The notes under the pieces were generated by a model, which saw only the letters and a list, made by a program, of their open reading frames with translations, had not been told where the DNA came from and made no database searches. The translations under genes were made by a program, and so were the position numbers. Below, piece by piece: positions 8,478 through 18,196 of a stretch of 64,000 bases of DNA. Where the stretch lies: contig AP025583.1 of the NCBI GenBank assembly GCA_022846095.1, forward strand, positions 1,426,001-1,490,000, in the 5' to 3' direction. Every line of letters starts with the position of its first letter. Within the stretch, counting starts at the first letter, position 1. Origin of the DNA: Oscillospiraceae bacterium (GTDB taxonomy: Bacteria > Bacillota > Clostridia > Oscillospirales > Oscillospiraceae).

Positions 8478-9749
8478 CTATTTCCTGGGAAAAACCACGG
8501 AGAAGACCGTGCCCTCCTCCGGGCCGCTGTGTACGGAGATTTTGGCGTGGTGCGCCTCGGCGATGCGCCGGGCGATGGCCAGGCCCAGTCCGTAGCCCCC
8601 CTCGCCGCGGCCCCGGGCGCTGTCCACCCGGTAGAAGCGCTCGAAGAGGTGCTCCAGGTGCTCCGGAGGGATGGGCGCGCCGGTGTTGCGCACCTCCAGG
8701 CGCAGCTTCTCCTGCTGGCGGGACAGGGACAAGTCGGCCCGGCCCCCCTCCCCGGCGTATTTGACGGCGTTGTCCAGCAGGATCATCACCAGCCGCCGGA
8801 GCTGGGCCTCGTCCCCCACCACCGACAGGCCGGGGGTAATCTCGCTCTCCAGGGCCACCCCGTTCTCGAAGGCCACCGACTCGAAGGGGAGCAGGCAGCC
8901 CATGCACAGCTCACTGAGGCCCACCGGGTCCCGCCGGGGGGGATGGGTGCCGTCGTCGCTCCTGGCCAGGAAGAGCAGGTCGTAGACCAGGCCCTTCATC
9001 CGCCCGGCCTCCTCCTGGATGTACTCCACCCACTTGGCCTGCCCGCCCAGCTCCGAGCGGTGGGACAGGACGATGCCGGTGTTGGCCAGGATGACGGTGA
9101 GGGGGGTCTTGAGCTCGTGGGAGGCGTCGGCCACAAACTGGCGCTGCTGCTGCCACGCCTTTTCGGCGGGGCGCAGGGCCAGGGAGGAGAGAAAGAGGCT
9201 GATCAGGAAAAAGACGGCCAGCGCCCCGGCGCCCACCAGCAGGGAGGGCGGCACCAGGCTCTTCAGGCTGTCCCGCTCCCAGCTCCGGTCGGCGAAGGCC
9301 AGGCGCACCGCGCCATCCTCCTGCCGGTCGATGAGGTAGCGCAGGCCCAGGCCGCTCAGAGTCCCCTCCTCCTTGCCGGAGGACAGCGCCTCCTCCACCG
9401 CCGCGGCGAGCACCTCGTCGGAGACCGACACGCTCCCGCCGCTCCACATCTGTTCGACGGCGCCGTCCCCGTCCAGGGTGACGCAAAAGACGGGGGTCAT
9501 GGCGAACTGGCGGTTCTCCCGCCCGTGGGCCCGGTCCCCGTCCCCGGCGGGGTCGGGCGGGGCCGCGCCGATCTCAAAGCGGGGCGGCTCCTTGCCGCCC
9601 CACTCCAGCGCCATCCGCATGGCCCCAATGCTCTCGACGCGGCGCTGCTGCGCGGTGGAGCCCAGCAGCGCCGCAAAGACCGCCAGCAGCACCAGGGTCA
9701 CCAGCAGCATATTGGTCAGGATAAACTTTTTCCGCAGCTTCCGGATCAT
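8478..9749 (-). CDS. Sensor histidine kinase of the second two-component system
   Basis: A 423-aa kinase. Membrane segments lie near residues 11-31 and 168-190, with an external domain between them. The H-box is SHELKTPLT (His211), followed by N-box LLDNAVKYA, F-box ERFYRVD and G2 GYGLGLAIA. The G1 box reads NTGAP instead of DxGxG, a variant common in some Firmicute kinases. The ATG at 9749 overlaps the regulator's TGA (ATGA). The frame extends upstream but only antisense-like through the regulator. It is convergent with the first kinase, across repeat copy 2. Confidence 0.94.
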   Translation of the reverse strand: MIRKLRKKFILTNMLLVTLVLLAVFAALLGSTAQQRRVESIGAMRMALEWGGKEPPRFEIGAAPPDPAGDGDRAHGRENRQFAMTPVFCVTLDGDGAVEQMWSGGSVSVSDEVLAAAVEEALSSGKEEGTLSGLGLRYLIDRQEDGAVRLAFADRSWERDSLKSLVPPSLLVGAGALAVFFLISLFLSSLALRPAEKAWQQQRQFVADASHELKTPLTVILANTGIVLSHRSELGGQAKWVEYIQEEAGRMKGLVYDLLFLARSDDGTHPPRRDPVGLSELCMGCLLPFESVAFENGVALESEITPGLSVVGDEAQLRRLVMILLDNAVKYAGEGGRADLSLSRQQEKLRLEVRNTGAPIPPEHLEHLFERFYRVDSARGRGEGGYGLGLAIARRIAEAHHAKISVHSGPEEGTVFSVVFPRK

Positions 9750-10423
9750 GGGACGGGCACCTCCAGATGGTAGCCCACCTTGCGCACCGTGCCGATGGCC
9801 ACACGGGAGCCCAGGAAGGCGAACTTTTTGCGCAGGAAGGAGATATAGGCCTCCACATTGTTGTCCTCCGCGTCGGACTCCATGCCCCACACCTTGGTAA
9901 TCAGGTCCTCCTTGGGCACCACGGCCTTGGGGGCGGACATCAGCAGGCGCAGCACCTCGAACTCCTTGAAGCCCAGGCGCACCGATTTCCCCTCCCGGGA
10001 CAGGCAGCGGGAGCTCAGCTCCAGGGTCAGATCGTCCACCACCAGCCGCTCGCCCAGCACCTCGCCCTGCCGCCGGGTCAGGGCCCGCACCCGGGCCAGC
10101 AGCTCCCCGGCGTCGAAGGGCTTGGTCATGTAGTCGTCCGCCCCGCAGTCCAGACCGGAGATCTTGTCCGGGATCTCGTCCCGGGCGGTGAGCATGAGGA
10201 TGGGGGTGGAGATATGGGCGCTGCGCAGCCGCCGGGAGACCTCGAAGCCGTCCAGCCGGGGGAGCATCACGTCCAGCACGATCACGTCGTACAGCCCGGA
10301 CAGGCCGTAGTCCAGCCCGTCCGCGCCGTTGTAGACCAGATCGGCTTGGTAGCGCTGCTCGGTCATAATCTGACCCAGCGCCTCGGCCAGCCGCTCCTCG
10401 TCCTCCACGATCAGCACCCGCAT
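9746..10423 (-). CDS. OmpR-family response regulator of the second two-component system
   Basis: A 225-aa regulator. The receiver has Glu7/Asp8, phospho-acceptor Asp51 (VIVLDVMLP) and Lys101 (TKPF). A winged-helix DNA-binding domain follows (LRLLMSAPKAVVPKEDL...VGYHLEV). MRVLIVEDEE at 10423 is the standard N-terminus. An in-frame start 5 codons upstream is possible, but the purine-rich GGGAGTGG site fits 10423. It is co-transcribed with the kinase by ATGA overlap. No transport gene is adjacent, so the regulon cannot be read from context. Confidence 0.94.
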   Translation of the reverse strand: MRVLIVEDEERLAEALGQIMTEQRYQADLVYNGADGLDYGLSGLYDVIVLDVMLPRLDGFEVSRRLRSAHISTPILMLTARDEIPDKISGLDCGADDYMTKPFDAGELLARVRALTRRQGEVLGERLVVDDLTLELSSRCLSREGKSVRLGFKEFEVLRLLMSAPKAVVPKEDLITKVWGMESDAEDNNVEAYISFLRKKFAFLGSRVAIGTVRKVGYHLEVPVP

Positions 10424-10518
10424 GGTATCCACTCCCACTGTATTTTACTCTATGTTACGCGCGCAACCTGAAATTTGTCTGAAACCAGTATAATGGATTC
10501 TTGGGGAAAACAAAAGGA

Positions 10519-10556
10519 GAAAAACAGCGGGCGCCCGGCCGGGCGCCCGCTGTTTC
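10519..10556 (-). terminator. Terminator of the C69 dipeptidase gene
   Basis: GC-only stem ACAGCGGGCGCCC/GGGCGCCCGCTGT (10524-10552) followed on the minus strand by TTTTTCTCC, 9 nt past the gene stop. Confidence 0.88.
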
Positions 10557-10564
10557 ATGTTGTT

Positions 10565-12265
10565 TTACAGGCCCTTCACGAAGTCCACGGGCACATAGGT
10601 CACGCCGTCCTCAGCGTAGGGAGCGCGGGTAAGGGTAATCTCCTCGGTGCCCTTCTTGCAGGTCTTGCTGCCCAGGGTGAGGGCGTAGGTCACGCCGTCC
10701 TTGGTCAGGGTCACGGCGCCCTCGGCGCCGTTCCAGCCCACGGTGTAGCCCTTGAGCTGGGCGGCCTCCCGCAGGGGGGTGGACGCCACGAAGGCAGTGG
10801 GGGTCTTGGCGGCGGAGAGGCCCACGTTGTGGGTGAGCACCGTCAGCAGGGAGGCGTACAGGCGGTCGGATTTGGCCATCTGGTCGGCCAGCATGGTCTG
10901 GGCCAGGTTGGTGACGTAGGCCGCGCCCTGGGCCGGGTCGGCGGCGTAGAGGGTCTTCATCTCCTCGCCCGCCGCCTCCATCTGGGCGATCATGGCTTGC
11001 TCCTGCAGCGTCCAGAAGTCCTGCACGCCCTGGGTGTAGAGCGCGCGGTTGGTGTCGGCCAGGCCGCAGATGCGCTTGAAGGCCCAGTAGGCGCTGCCCT
11101 CGGCGTAGGTGGGGGCGTCCAGCCGGAAGGCGGGGGCGGTCTCGGTGATGCCGGAGAACTCGGGCAGGAACACGGAGTGCTCCGCGCCGCCCATGGCCAG
11201 CCAGGTCACGGCGGAGCAGGCGGCGGGGTAGTTGTCAAAGATCTGGATGATGTGGGTCTCGGGGGTGGTGGAGACGGCGATGGGCCGCCCGCCCTCGTTG
11301 CCCTCCAGGGACATATCGTACTCGGTGCCCTCGTAGCGGCTGCGGTACACGGCCATCACGTCGGACAGGGAGATCTTCCGGTCGGGGGCGTAGAAGAGGG
11401 GATAGAAGGTGTCGGTGGCGTACTCGCCCGCGGTGGAGGGGGCGAAGAGCTGGTGGCCGATCCAGGTGCGCATGTTGGAGCCGTCGCTGCGGGAATTATC
11501 GCACACGGACTGGGCGGCGAGGTACTTGCCGTCGGCGTCCTTTACGGCCAGGCCCAGCGCGTCGATGGTGGACAGCAGGTTTTCGGAGAGAACGTAGTTC
11601 TCCGTGTCCTCGGGGTCCACGGCGCCGATCATGAACTGGTTGCCGAACACGGCCACCTGGTCGGCGGGCATCTTCATGGCGGCGTATTCGTGGCCGCCGT
11701 AGATCTCCACGATCCAGGCCTCACTCTGGTCGGCGATCATCACCACGTTGCCCTCGGCGGAGCCGTAGGCGTCCACGGCGGCCAGCAGGTTGTCCACGCC
11801 CTGCTTGGCGGTGGCGGCGGTGGCGGCCACGAGGGCGGGGAGCACCGCCTCGCGCAGGCCCTCCTCCACGCGGGGGTCGGCCTCCTTCCAGGCGGCGCAG
11901 GGGGAGGCGGAGACGGTGCCGGTGACCGACACGCCCATCTCGTTGGTGCACACGGCGTAGTACACGCCGTCCCCGGCGGAGGCGTAGTCGCTCATGGCGG
12001 TGTACTGGTAGGTGGTGTCGGGCAGGGGCATTTTAAAGCCGTTGATGTCCTCCAGATAGCGGCCCGCCTCGTCCGAGTGGGGGACCACCATATGCAGCTT
12101 GTCGTAATCGGCGGGGCTGATGTCCTCGCTGCGGGCGATGATGGCGGCGCCCTCTGCGCTCACGTCCTTGCCCACGTAGAGCCCGGTGCAGGCCTGGGCG
12201 CCCATGCTGCCCAGGGTCAGGGTGACCGCCAGGGCGGCGGCCAGCAGTTTTTGCGGCTGTTTCAT
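10565..12265 (-). CDS. Secreted C69-family (PepD-like) dipeptidase
   Basis: A 566-aa Ntn-hydrolase that should cleave dipeptides. The signal peptide (MKQPQKLLAAALAVTLTLGS) ends at AQA, and the mature chain would begin with Cys26-Thr-Gly. This N-terminal Cys is the catalytic nucleophile in C69 enzymes. The downstream segment IIARSEDIS matches the family's start. The ATG at 12265 has GAGGACGAGG upstream. It is a single-gene unit with its own promoter (12353-12381) and terminator. It probably works outside the cytoplasmic membrane in peptide nutrition. Family assignment is strong, exact substrates unknown. Confidence 0.9.
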   Translation of the reverse strand: MKQPQKLLAAALAVTLTLGSMGAQACTGLYVGKDVSAEGAAIIARSEDISPADYDKLHMVVPHSDEAGRYLEDINGFKMPLPDTTYQYTAMSDYASAGDGVYYAVCTNEMGVSVTGTVSASPCAAWKEADPRVEEGLREAVLPALVAATAATAKQGVDNLLAAVDAYGSAEGNVVMIADQSEAWIVEIYGGHEYAAMKMPADQVAVFGNQFMIGAVDPEDTENYVLSENLLSTIDALGLAVKDADGKYLAAQSVCDNSRSDGSNMRTWIGHQLFAPSTAGEYATDTFYPLFYAPDRKISLSDVMAVYRSRYEGTEYDMSLEGNEGGRPIAVSTTPETHIIQIFDNYPAACSAVTWLAMGGAEHSVFLPEFSGITETAPAFRLDAPTYAEGSAYWAFKRICGLADTNRALYTQGVQDFWTLQEQAMIAQMEAAGEEMKTLYAADPAQGAAYVTNLAQTMLADQMAKSDRLYASLLTVLTHNVGLSAAKTPTAFVASTPLREAAQLKGYTVGWNGAEGAVTLTKDGVTYALTLGSKTCKKGTEEITLTRAPYAEDGVTYVPVDFVKGL

Positions 12266-12352
12266 GTTTCCTCGTCCTCTTTTCCCGATATGGTTCGAGG
12301 GAGAATGAATATGTACGGGAGAATATTCGGTTTACACCCTCTTTGTGTGGAT

Positions 12353-12381
12353 ATTATTGCATAAAAATTCATACGTGTCAA
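12353..12381 (-). promoter_or_regulatory. Promoter of the C69 dipeptidase gene
   Basis: TTGACA (12376-12381), 17-nt spacer, AATAAT (12353-12358), about 80 nt ahead of the start codon. Confidence 0.8.
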
Positions 12382-12435
12382 GCGCAAAGTGCACAAAGAC
12401 CGGGACTGAGACCGGGGATTTTTTTGCGGAAACAG

Positions 12436-12478
12436 AAAAAGGGCGTGGGCCCGGCAGTCCGGACCCACGCCCTTTTTT
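12436..12478. terminator. Bidirectional terminator in the 12266-12719 gap
   Basis: Arms 12441-12454 and 12459-12472 (one mismatch) with T-runs on both strands. It sits upstream of both divergent neighbours, so it serves neither obvious gene. On the minus strand it follows a hydrophobic reading frame (12480-12591) that has no stop before the hairpin, possibly a gene remnant. Nothing else is visible in this 450-nt gap apart from the C69 promoter. Confidence 0.8.
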
Positions 12479-12719
12479 AATTTTTTCCTGCGCAGCAGGC
12501 CCTTCCAATCCAGGAGGGCGCCCAGCAGCGCGCCGGCTGCGGTCAACACCGAATCGATGACGAAGACCACAAAGGAGGCAATGAGAATCAAGCAAACCCG
12601 CCGTGTTTTGAAGATGTAGGATGAATGGGCTCATGGCGGAGAATCCACGCAAGCAGATTGCCACAGGCCGGGAAATCTGATAAAATGAGTCGCAAATATG
12701 GGGTAGAGGAGGCGTTACC

Positions 12720-13280
12720 GTGGAGGAAGCGATGTTATTTTCCACGCGGGCGGACTTCCGGGCGTGGCTGGGCGTGCATTGCCAATCCAACGCCGGGGTC
12801 TGGCTGTTGTTTGGCAAGAAGGGCGGGCCGGAGACGGTAAAGGCGGGCGAGGCGCTGGAGGAGGCACTCTGCTTCGGGTGGATTGACGGGCAGATGCAGA
12901 GCATCGACGGCCTGTCCTACCGGAAATACTTCTCCCAGCGCCGGGAGAACAGCAAGTGGTCGGAGAAGAACAAGGTACTGGCGGAAGAACTGGAGCGCCG
13001 GGGGCTGATGACGGACCACGGCAGGAGGAAGATTGCCCAGGCCAAGGAAAACGGCCAGTGGGACGCCCCGAAGGCCCCGGCAATCACGCAGGAGCAGATT
13101 GCGTCCGTATCCGCGCTGCTGGAGGGACACGAGCCCGCCCATACCAATTTTTTGTCCATGCCCGCCTCGGTCCGGCGGACGTATACCCGGGCCTATCTGG
13201 ACGCCAAGACGGAGGCCGGGCGGGCCAAGCGCCTGTTCTGGATGGTGGAGCGGCTGAACCAAAATCTGAAGCCGATGTAG
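12720..13280 (+). CDS. YdeI/OmpD-associated family protein
   Basis: A 186-aa cytoplasmic protein with the hallmarks of the YdeI-like family: N-terminal F-x-AWL...W-L-F-KK, then the motif ALCFGWIDGQ (residues ~49-58), a SYRKYFSQRR segment and an Arg/Lys-rich C-terminus (RTYTRAYLDAKTEAGRAKR). The biochemical role of the family is not established. It starts with GTG, chosen because GAGGAGG lies 7 nt upstream. A TAAAAT -10-like box is at 12680. It is a single-gene unit closed by a strong terminator and convergent with the phosphoketolase gene. Confidence 0.82.
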   Translation: MEEAMLFSTRADFRAWLGVHCQSNAGVWLLFGKKGGPETVKAGEALEEALCFGWIDGQMQSIDGLSYRKYFSQRRENSKWSEKNKVLAEELERRGLMTDHGRRKIAQAKENGQWDAPKAPAITQEQIASVSALLEGHEPAHTNFLSMPASVRRTYTRAYLDAKTEAGRAKRLFWMVERLNQNLKPM

Positions 13281-13294
13281 CGCCGGGCATAGCG

Positions 13295-13335
13295 CGGGGG
13301 CGGCCGTCATTTCTGACGGCCGCCCCCGTTTTTTT
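13295..13335 (+). terminator. Terminator after the YdeI-like gene
   Basis: A 15-bp perfect stem (13295-13309 / 13314-13328) with a TTTC loop, followed by seven T. It lies between convergent genes. Confidence 0.93.
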
Positions 13336-13336
13336 G

Positions 13337-15772
13337 TTATTCCCCGTAGCCGCCCTTGCCGTCGTTCCATTTCCAGTCCCGGATCTCGGGCATGTCCTGG
13401 CCATAGGTGGTGATATACTGCTTGTGCTCCACCAGCTTGTCCTTCATGAGCTGGATCAGGAAGGCCCCCCGGTTGCCCAGCTGGGGCAGGCGCTTGATCA
13501 CGTCCTCCACCAGGTGGTAGCGGTCGATGAAGTTCAGCACCCGCATGTCGAAGGCGGTGGTGATGGTGCCCTCCTCGATATATCCCCGCACGTGGAGGTT
13601 GCGGTTGTGGCGGCGGTAGGTGAGCTCGTGCACCAGGGTGGGGTAGCCGTGGAAGGCGAAGATGATGGGCTTGTCGGTGGTGAAGATGGCGTCGTAGTCC
13701 TCGTCGGTGAGGCCGTGGGGGTGCTCGGTGTGGGGCTGGAGCTTCATGAGATCCACCACGTTGATGACCCGCACACGCACCTCCGGCAAATACCTGCGCA
13801 GGATGGTCACGGCGGCCAGGGTCTCCAGGGTGGGGGTGTCCCCGCAGCAGGCCAGCACCGCGTCGGGCTCCGAGCCCTCGTCGTTGGACGCCCACTGCCA
13901 GATGCCGATGCCGTGGGTGCAGTGCTTCACCGCCTGGTCCATGGTCAGCCACTGGGGCCGGGGGTGCTTGGAGGCGATGATCACGTTGACATAATTTCGG
14001 CTCTGGATACAGTGGTCGAAGCAGGAGAGCAGGCAGTTGGCGTCGGGGGGCAGGTAGAGGCGCACCACGTCGGCCTTCTTGTTGGCCACGTGGTCCAAAA
14101 AGCCGGGGTCCTGGTGGGTGAAGCCGTTGTGGTCCTGCTGCCACACGTGGGAGGAGAGCAGGTAGTTGAGGGAGGACACGTCCTGCCGCCAGGGGAGCTG
14201 AGAGCAGACCTTGAGCCATTTGGCGTGCTGGGCGAACATGGAGTCCACGATGCGGATAAAGGCCTCGTAGCTGTTGAGGAAGCCGTGGCGCCCGGTGAGC
14301 AGGTAGCCCTCCAGCCAGCCCTGGCACATGTGCTCGGAGAGCATGGCGTCCATCACCCGCCCGGTGGGGGAGAGGAACTGGTCGTCCGCCTCCCCGTCGG
14401 CGTTCCAGCGGCGGCCGGTGGCCTCAAAGACCGGGCCCAGGCGGTTGGACAGCGTCTCGTCCGGGCCGAAGATGCGGAAGTTGGCGGACGCCTCGTTGAG
14501 GCGCACCACGTCCCGCACGTATTTGCCCAGCTGGGCCATGTCCTCCGCCTCCACCGCGCCGGGGGCGGGGACGGGCACGGCGTAGGCCTTGAAGTCGGGG
14601 GTGCGCAGCTCCCGCAGCAGCAGCCCGCCGTTGGCGTGGGGGTTGGCCCCCATGCGGCGGGCGCCGCGGGGCGCCAGCTCCTGAAGCTCGGGCAGGAGCG
14701 CGCCGCGCCCGTCGAAGAGCTCCTCAGGCCGGTAGCTGCGCAGCCAGTCCTCCAGCAGCTTCAGGTGCTCCGGGCGCTCCATGGACAGGGGGAGCTGGTG
14801 GGCGCGGAAGGTGCCCTCCACGCTCTGGCCGTCCACCTGCCTGGGGCAGGTCCAGCCCTTGGGGGAGCGGAAGACGATCATGGGCCAGCGGGGGCGTGTG
14901 GCGTCCCCCTCCTCCCGGGCGTTGTGCTGGATGCGCTCCAGCTCCCGCACCGCCCAGTCCAGGGCGGCCGCCATGGTCTGGTGCATCTGCGCCGGGTCGT
15001 CCCCCTCCACAAAGCGGGGGGTCCAGCCGCAGCCCTTGAAGAAGTCCTCCACCTCCTCGTGGCTGACGCGGGAGAAAATCGTGGGGTTGGCGATTTTGTA
15101 GCCGTTGAGGTGGAGGATGGGGAGCACCGCGCCGTCGGTGGCGGGGTTTAAGAATTTGTTGCCGTGCCAGGAGGTGGCCAGGGGGCCGGTCTCGGCCTCC
15201 CCGTCCCCCACCACGCAGGCGGCGATGAGGCCGGGGTTGTCGAACACCGCGCCGAAGGCGTGGGCCAGGGAGTAGCCCAGCTCGCCCCCCTCGTGGATGG
15301 AGCCGGGGATCTCGGGGGCCACGTGGCTGGGCACGCCGCCGGGGAAGGAGAACTGCTTGAACAGGCGGCGCATCCCCTCCTCGTCCTGGCTGACGTTGGG
15401 GTAGATCTCGCTGTAGGTCCCCTCCAGATAGGTCTGGGCCGCCAGGGCGTTGCCCCCGTGGCCGGGGCCGGAGATGTAGATCATGTCCAGGTCGTACTTG
15501 ACGATGGCGCGGTTGAGGTGGGTGTAGATAAAGTTCTGGCCGGGCGCGGTGCCCCAGTGCCCCACCCGGATCTTTTTCAGGTGCTCCGGCCGCAGGGGCT
15601 GGCGCAGCAGGGGGTTGTCCTGGAGGTAGAGCTGGCCTGCGGACAGGTAGTTGGCCGCCCGCCAGTAGGCGTCCAGCCTGCGCAGGGCGTCGGGGGAGAG
15701 AGGGCCCTTTTTGGACATGCGCGTCGCGGTTTTGGGGACGGGCTTGGCCGCCGCCGTTGCCTTCTTTGCCAA
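13337..15772 (-). CDS. xfp: Phosphoketolase (xylulose-5-P/fructose-6-P)
   Basis: An 811-aa thiamine-diphosphate enzyme that splits xylulose-5-phosphate or fructose-6-phosphate with phosphate to acetyl-phosphate and a shorter sugar phosphate (the phosphoketolase shunt). The sequence is continuous and full length: [19 protein letters not shown] near the start, [13 protein letters not shown], the ThDP-binding [19 protein letters not shown] region, and a C-terminal transketolase-like domain. The start is TTG, supported by AGGAGG 8 nt upstream. The next ATG (18 codons in) has no ribosome site. It is monocistronic with its own promoter. It suggests pentose or gluconate use with extra acetyl-P/ATP. 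Confidence 0.96.
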   Translation of the reverse strand: MAKKATAAAKPVPKTATRMSKKGPLSPDALRRLDAYWRAANYLSAGQLYLQDNPLLRQPLRPEHLKKIRVGHWGTAPGQNFIYTHLNRAIVKYDLDMIYISGPGHGGNALAAQTYLEGTYSEIYPNVSQDEEGMRRLFKQFSFPGGVPSHVAPEIPGSIHEGGELGYSLAHAFGAVFDNPGLIAACVVGDGEAETGPLATSWHGNKFLNPATDGAVLPILHLNGYKIANPTIFSRVSHEEVEDFFKGCGWTPRFVEGDDPAQMHQTMAAALDWAVRELERIQHNAREEGDATRPRWPMIVFRSPKGWTCPRQVDGQSVEGTFRAHQLPLSMERPEHLKLLEDWLRSYRPEELFDGRGALLPELQELAPRGARRMGANPHANGGLLLRELRTPDFKAYAVPVPAPGAVEAEDMAQLGKYVRDVVRLNEASANFRIFGPDETLSNRLGPVFEATGRRWNADGEADDQFLSPTGRVMDAMLSEHMCQGWLEGYLLTGRHGFLNSYEAFIRIVDSMFAQHAKWLKVCSQLPWRQDVSSLNYLLSSHVWQQDHNGFTHQDPGFLDHVANKKADVVRLYLPPDANCLLSCFDHCIQSRNYVNVIIASKHPRPQWLTMDQAVKHCTHGIGIWQWASNDEGSEPDAVLACCGDTPTLETLAAVTILRRYLPEVRVRVINVVDLMKLQPHTEHPHGLTDEDYDAIFTTDKPIIFAFHGYPTLVHELTYRRHNRNLHVRGYIEEGTITTAFDMRVLNFIDRYHLVEDVIKRLPQLGNRGAFLIQLMKDKLVEHKQYITTYGQDMPEIRDWKWNDGKGGYGE

Positions 15773-15808
15773 GGTTACGACCTCCTGAATCTCATTTAGT
15801 ATGAAGTT

Positions 15809-15836
15809 ATTATATACGATGGGGTATGAAAATCAA
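15809..15836 (-). promoter_or_regulatory. Promoter of the phosphoketolase gene
   Basis: TTGATT (15831-15836), 16-nt spacer, TATAAT (15809-15814), followed within 40 nt by AGGAGG and the TTG start. Confidence 0.8.
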
Positions 15837-15860
15837 GGTTAGGCGATAAAAGTTTACAAG

Positions 15861-15895
15861 AAAAAAAGGAACCGCCTGCTTTGGCGGTTCCTTTT
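15861..15895 (-). terminator. Terminator of the MATE/lipoprotein operon
   Basis: Stem GGAACCGCC/GGCGGTTCC (15868-15876, 15883-15891) followed on the minus strand by TTTTTTTCTTG. Confidence 0.92.
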
Positions 15896-15911
15896 GCGGT
15901 TTAGAAGAAGC

Positions 15912-16775
15912 TTACACGCCGCTGGTGGACTCCAGCTCCAGGTTTTCCAGGGTGAAGCCCTCCCCGTCGTAGGCCACGTCGCCCAGGGTGAGGGCGAACA
16001 GGAGCGGGCCGCCCATACCCTTTAGCATGACCCCGGTGCCGTAGACCCCGACGAAATGCCCGTCCTCATAGCGGTAAAAGACCCGCGTCACAAAGGAGAG
16101 GGGCGGGGGATCCCCGTCCGGGGCGGGCAGATCCTCCAGGTAAAATGAGGCCTCGAACCCGCCCGCCTCCGCGACCACCCGCCGGGCCAGGGGCTCGTAG
16201 GTCGCGGTGACCGCCGCCGTCAACTGCTCCACATAGTCCTCTGCGGTGAAGGGGCGGTCGATCCAGCCCTCCCCGTCGGGCTCGTAGATGTGCAGCTCGA
16301 AGATGGTCTGCTGGGCGTGGTTCTCCACCAGGTACTTCACGGCCAGCTCCTCCGTCCCGTCACCGTCAAAGTCGCCCCACCACAGCTCAGGCAGCAGGGG
16401 CTCTTCCGGCGGCAGGTACCGCTGGTCAAAATGGGAGAGGACCTCCCCGCGGCGGATCAGCACGCCGCTGGGGGCCTCGCCGTCGCTGCCGCCGTAGCCG
16501 TAGAGGGCGATGTTCTGGTCGGGCAGCTCCGCCAGGAGGTAAAAATCGCCGCTGTTGAGGTCAACCGACCGGGGATCGGCCACCTCGCCGGGCAGATCGT
16601 CGGGCGCCACGTCCTCCCACCACAGCGGATCGGGCGTGGGCGCGGGGGTGGGGGAGGCTGCGGGGGCGGCGGAGGGGGAGGGGAGGGCCTGCCCGCCGGG
16701 CGCGGGCGCTCCCCCGCAGGCCGTAAGGCAGACCGCCAGCGCCACGGCAAGGGCGGGAATGGCGGAAGATTTCAT
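15912..16775 (-). CDS. Lipoprotein of unknown function
   Basis: 287 aa. The signal peptide ends in LTACGG (lipobox Cys near residue 20). A Ser/Pro/Ala-rich linker follows, then an acidic folded domain with a DFDGDGTEELAV segment, which resembles a calcium-binding FG-GAP/dockerin-like loop as seen in VCBS-type proteins. The ATG at 16775 overlaps the TGA of the upstream MATE gene (ATGA), so it is made with the exporter. I do not recognise a specific family. A calcium-stabilised surface domain is inference from one motif. Confidence 0.75.
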   Translation of the reverse strand: MKSSAIPALAVALAVCLTACGGAPAPGGQALPSPSAAPAASPTPAPTPDPLWWEDVAPDDLPGEVADPRSVDLNSGDFYLLAELPDQNIALYGYGGSDGEAPSGVLIRRGEVLSHFDQRYLPPEEPLLPELWWGDFDGDGTEELAVKYLVENHAQQTIFELHIYEPDGEGWIDRPFTAEDYVEQLTAAVTATYEPLARRVVAEAGGFEASFYLEDLPAPDGDPPPLSFVTRVFYRYEDGHFVGVYGTGVMLKGMGGPLLFALTLGDVAYDGEGFTLENLELESTSGV

Positions 16776-18121
16776 CGCTCGTCCTCCAGAGACATGATTT
16801 TGGTGCGGCGAAGCCGCTTGTAGAGCAGGGCGGCCACGCCGCAGGACAGCACCTCGGCCACGGGGAAGGCAAGCCAGACCAGGCCGGGCCGGGCCAGCCC
16901 CAGCAGCAGGGCGGCGGGCAGCAGGATGACGGCCTGCCGCAGCAGGGAGACCACCAGGCTCAGCGTGGCGGAGCCCATGGCCTGGAAGGCGGCGCACAGC
17001 ACGATGGACACCCCGGCGAAGAGGAAGGATGCTGCGATAATCCGCAGGGCGGGGATGCCGTCGGTGAGCACCGGCTGCGTCGCGTCGAAGATGCGCAGCA
17101 GGGGGCCGGGGGCCAGGAGCATCAGCAGGGTGCCCGCCGCCATGATGCCACAGGCGATGGCCAGGGCGAAGCGGATCAGCCCCCGAATCCGCTCCCGGTG
17201 CCGGGCGCCGTAGTTGAAGCTGACCAGGGGGGTCAGGCCGTTGTTTAGGCCGTAGACCGGCATGAAGATGAAGGACTGGAGCTTGAAGTAGGCCCCCAGG
17301 ATGAACACGCCGGTCTCGGTGACGTGGGCGAGGATCTTGTTCATGCCCATGGTCATGACGGTGGTGAGGGCCTGCATGGCGATGGCGGGGGCCCCAATGC
17401 GGTAGATGTCCCCGATGACCTTGCCGCTGGGGCGGAAGCCGCGGACGCGCAGGGTGAGCACCGGGTTTTTCGCCACCATCACCAGCCCCACGACCATGCC
17501 CACGATCTGCCCGATGACGGTGGCCAGGGCGGCGCCCACCACCTCCAGGCGGGGGAAGGGGCCGATGCCGAAGATCAGGATGGGGTCCAGGATGAGATTG
17601 ACAACCGCGCCGATGCCCTGGACGATCATGGGGCCCACCGCGTTGCCGGTGGCCTGGAGCACGCGCTCGGCGGCGAACTGGAAGCACACCCCCAGGGAGC
17701 AGACCGTGACGATGGTCAGGTAATCCAGGCCGAAGCGGAACACTGCGCTCTTGCCGGTGAACAGCGCCATATACCCCCTGCCGAAGGCCAGGCTGAGCAC
17801 CACGAAGAGCAGCCAGGTGGCGAAATAGAGGAAATAGCCGTTGACGGCCACGGCGTTGGCCTCGCCCAGCCGCTTCTCCCCCAGGCGGCGGGAGAGCATG
17901 GCGTTCACCCCCACGCCGGTGCCCACGCAGATGGCGATCATCAGGGTCTGCACCGGGTAGACCAGCGCCAGGGCCTCGAAGGCCTCTGCGCTGATGCGGG
18001 CGACGAAAAAGCTGTCCACCATGTTGTACAGGGCCTGGATCAGCATGGAGAGCATGATGGGCCAGGACATCTGCAGCAGCAGGGGGCGCACCGGCATGAT
18101 TCCCATTTTGTTTTCTTGCAC
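16772..18121 (-). CDS. MATE-family multidrug/metabolite exporter
   Basis: A 449-aa, ~12-helix antiporter of the MATE (DinF/NorM-like) family. The N-terminus QENKMGIMPVRPLLLQMS followed by a YNMVDSFFVARIS helix is the classic start of clostridial MATE proteins. I use a GTG at 18121 with AGAGGA 8 nt upstream. An ATG lies 5 codons in. The frame further upstream runs through the leader hairpin and promoter. It heads a two-gene operon with the lipoprotein. Substrate not predictable. Confidence 0.92.
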   Translation of the reverse strand: MQENKMGIMPVRPLLLQMSWPIMLSMLIQALYNMVDSFFVARISAEAFEALALVYPVQTLMIAICVGTGVGVNAMLSRRLGEKRLGEANAVAVNGYFLYFATWLLFVVLSLAFGRGYMALFTGKSAVFRFGLDYLTIVTVCSLGVCFQFAAERVLQATGNAVGPMIVQGIGAVVNLILDPILIFGIGPFPRLEVVGAALATVIGQIVGMVVGLVMVAKNPVLTLRVRGFRPSGKVIGDIYRIGAPAIAMQALTTVMTMGMNKILAHVTETGVFILGAYFKLQSFIFMPVYGLNNGLTPLVSFNYGARHRERIRGLIRFALAIACGIMAAGTLLMLLAPGPLLRIFDATQPVLTDGIPALRIIAASFLFAGVSIVLCAAFQAMGSATLSLVVSLLRQAVILLPAALLLGLARPGLVWLAFPVAEVLSCGVAALLYKRLRRTKIMSLEDER

Positions 18122-18143
18122 TTCTACCGTCCTCTCGGCAATA

Positions 18144-18173
18144 CAACGGGTTTTCCATCCGGAAAACCCGTTG
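18144..18173 (-). promoter_or_regulatory. Perfect leader hairpin ahead of the MATE gene
   Basis: A 13-bp perfect inverted repeat, CAACGGGTTTTCC / GGAAAACCCGTTG, with a 4-nt loop, lies between the promoter (18197-18226) and the ribosome site. There is no T-run, so it is not a simple terminator. It may be a protein-binding site or an mRNA-stabilising structure. Confidence 0.6.
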
Positions 18174-18196
18174 CAGGTCACATTTTTATAAGAATT

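Noticed and set aside
10485-10495. TATAAT on the plus strand at about 10490
   Set aside because: There is no acceptable -35 and no plus-strand gene downstream before the terminator at 10519, so I do not call a promoter.
12262-12591. 109-aa minus-strand ORF beginning with a hydrophobic stretch
   Set aside because: The hydrophobic part (12480-12591) reads straight through a strong terminator and the C69 promoter with no stop. At best it is a frameshifted remnant of a small membrane gene.
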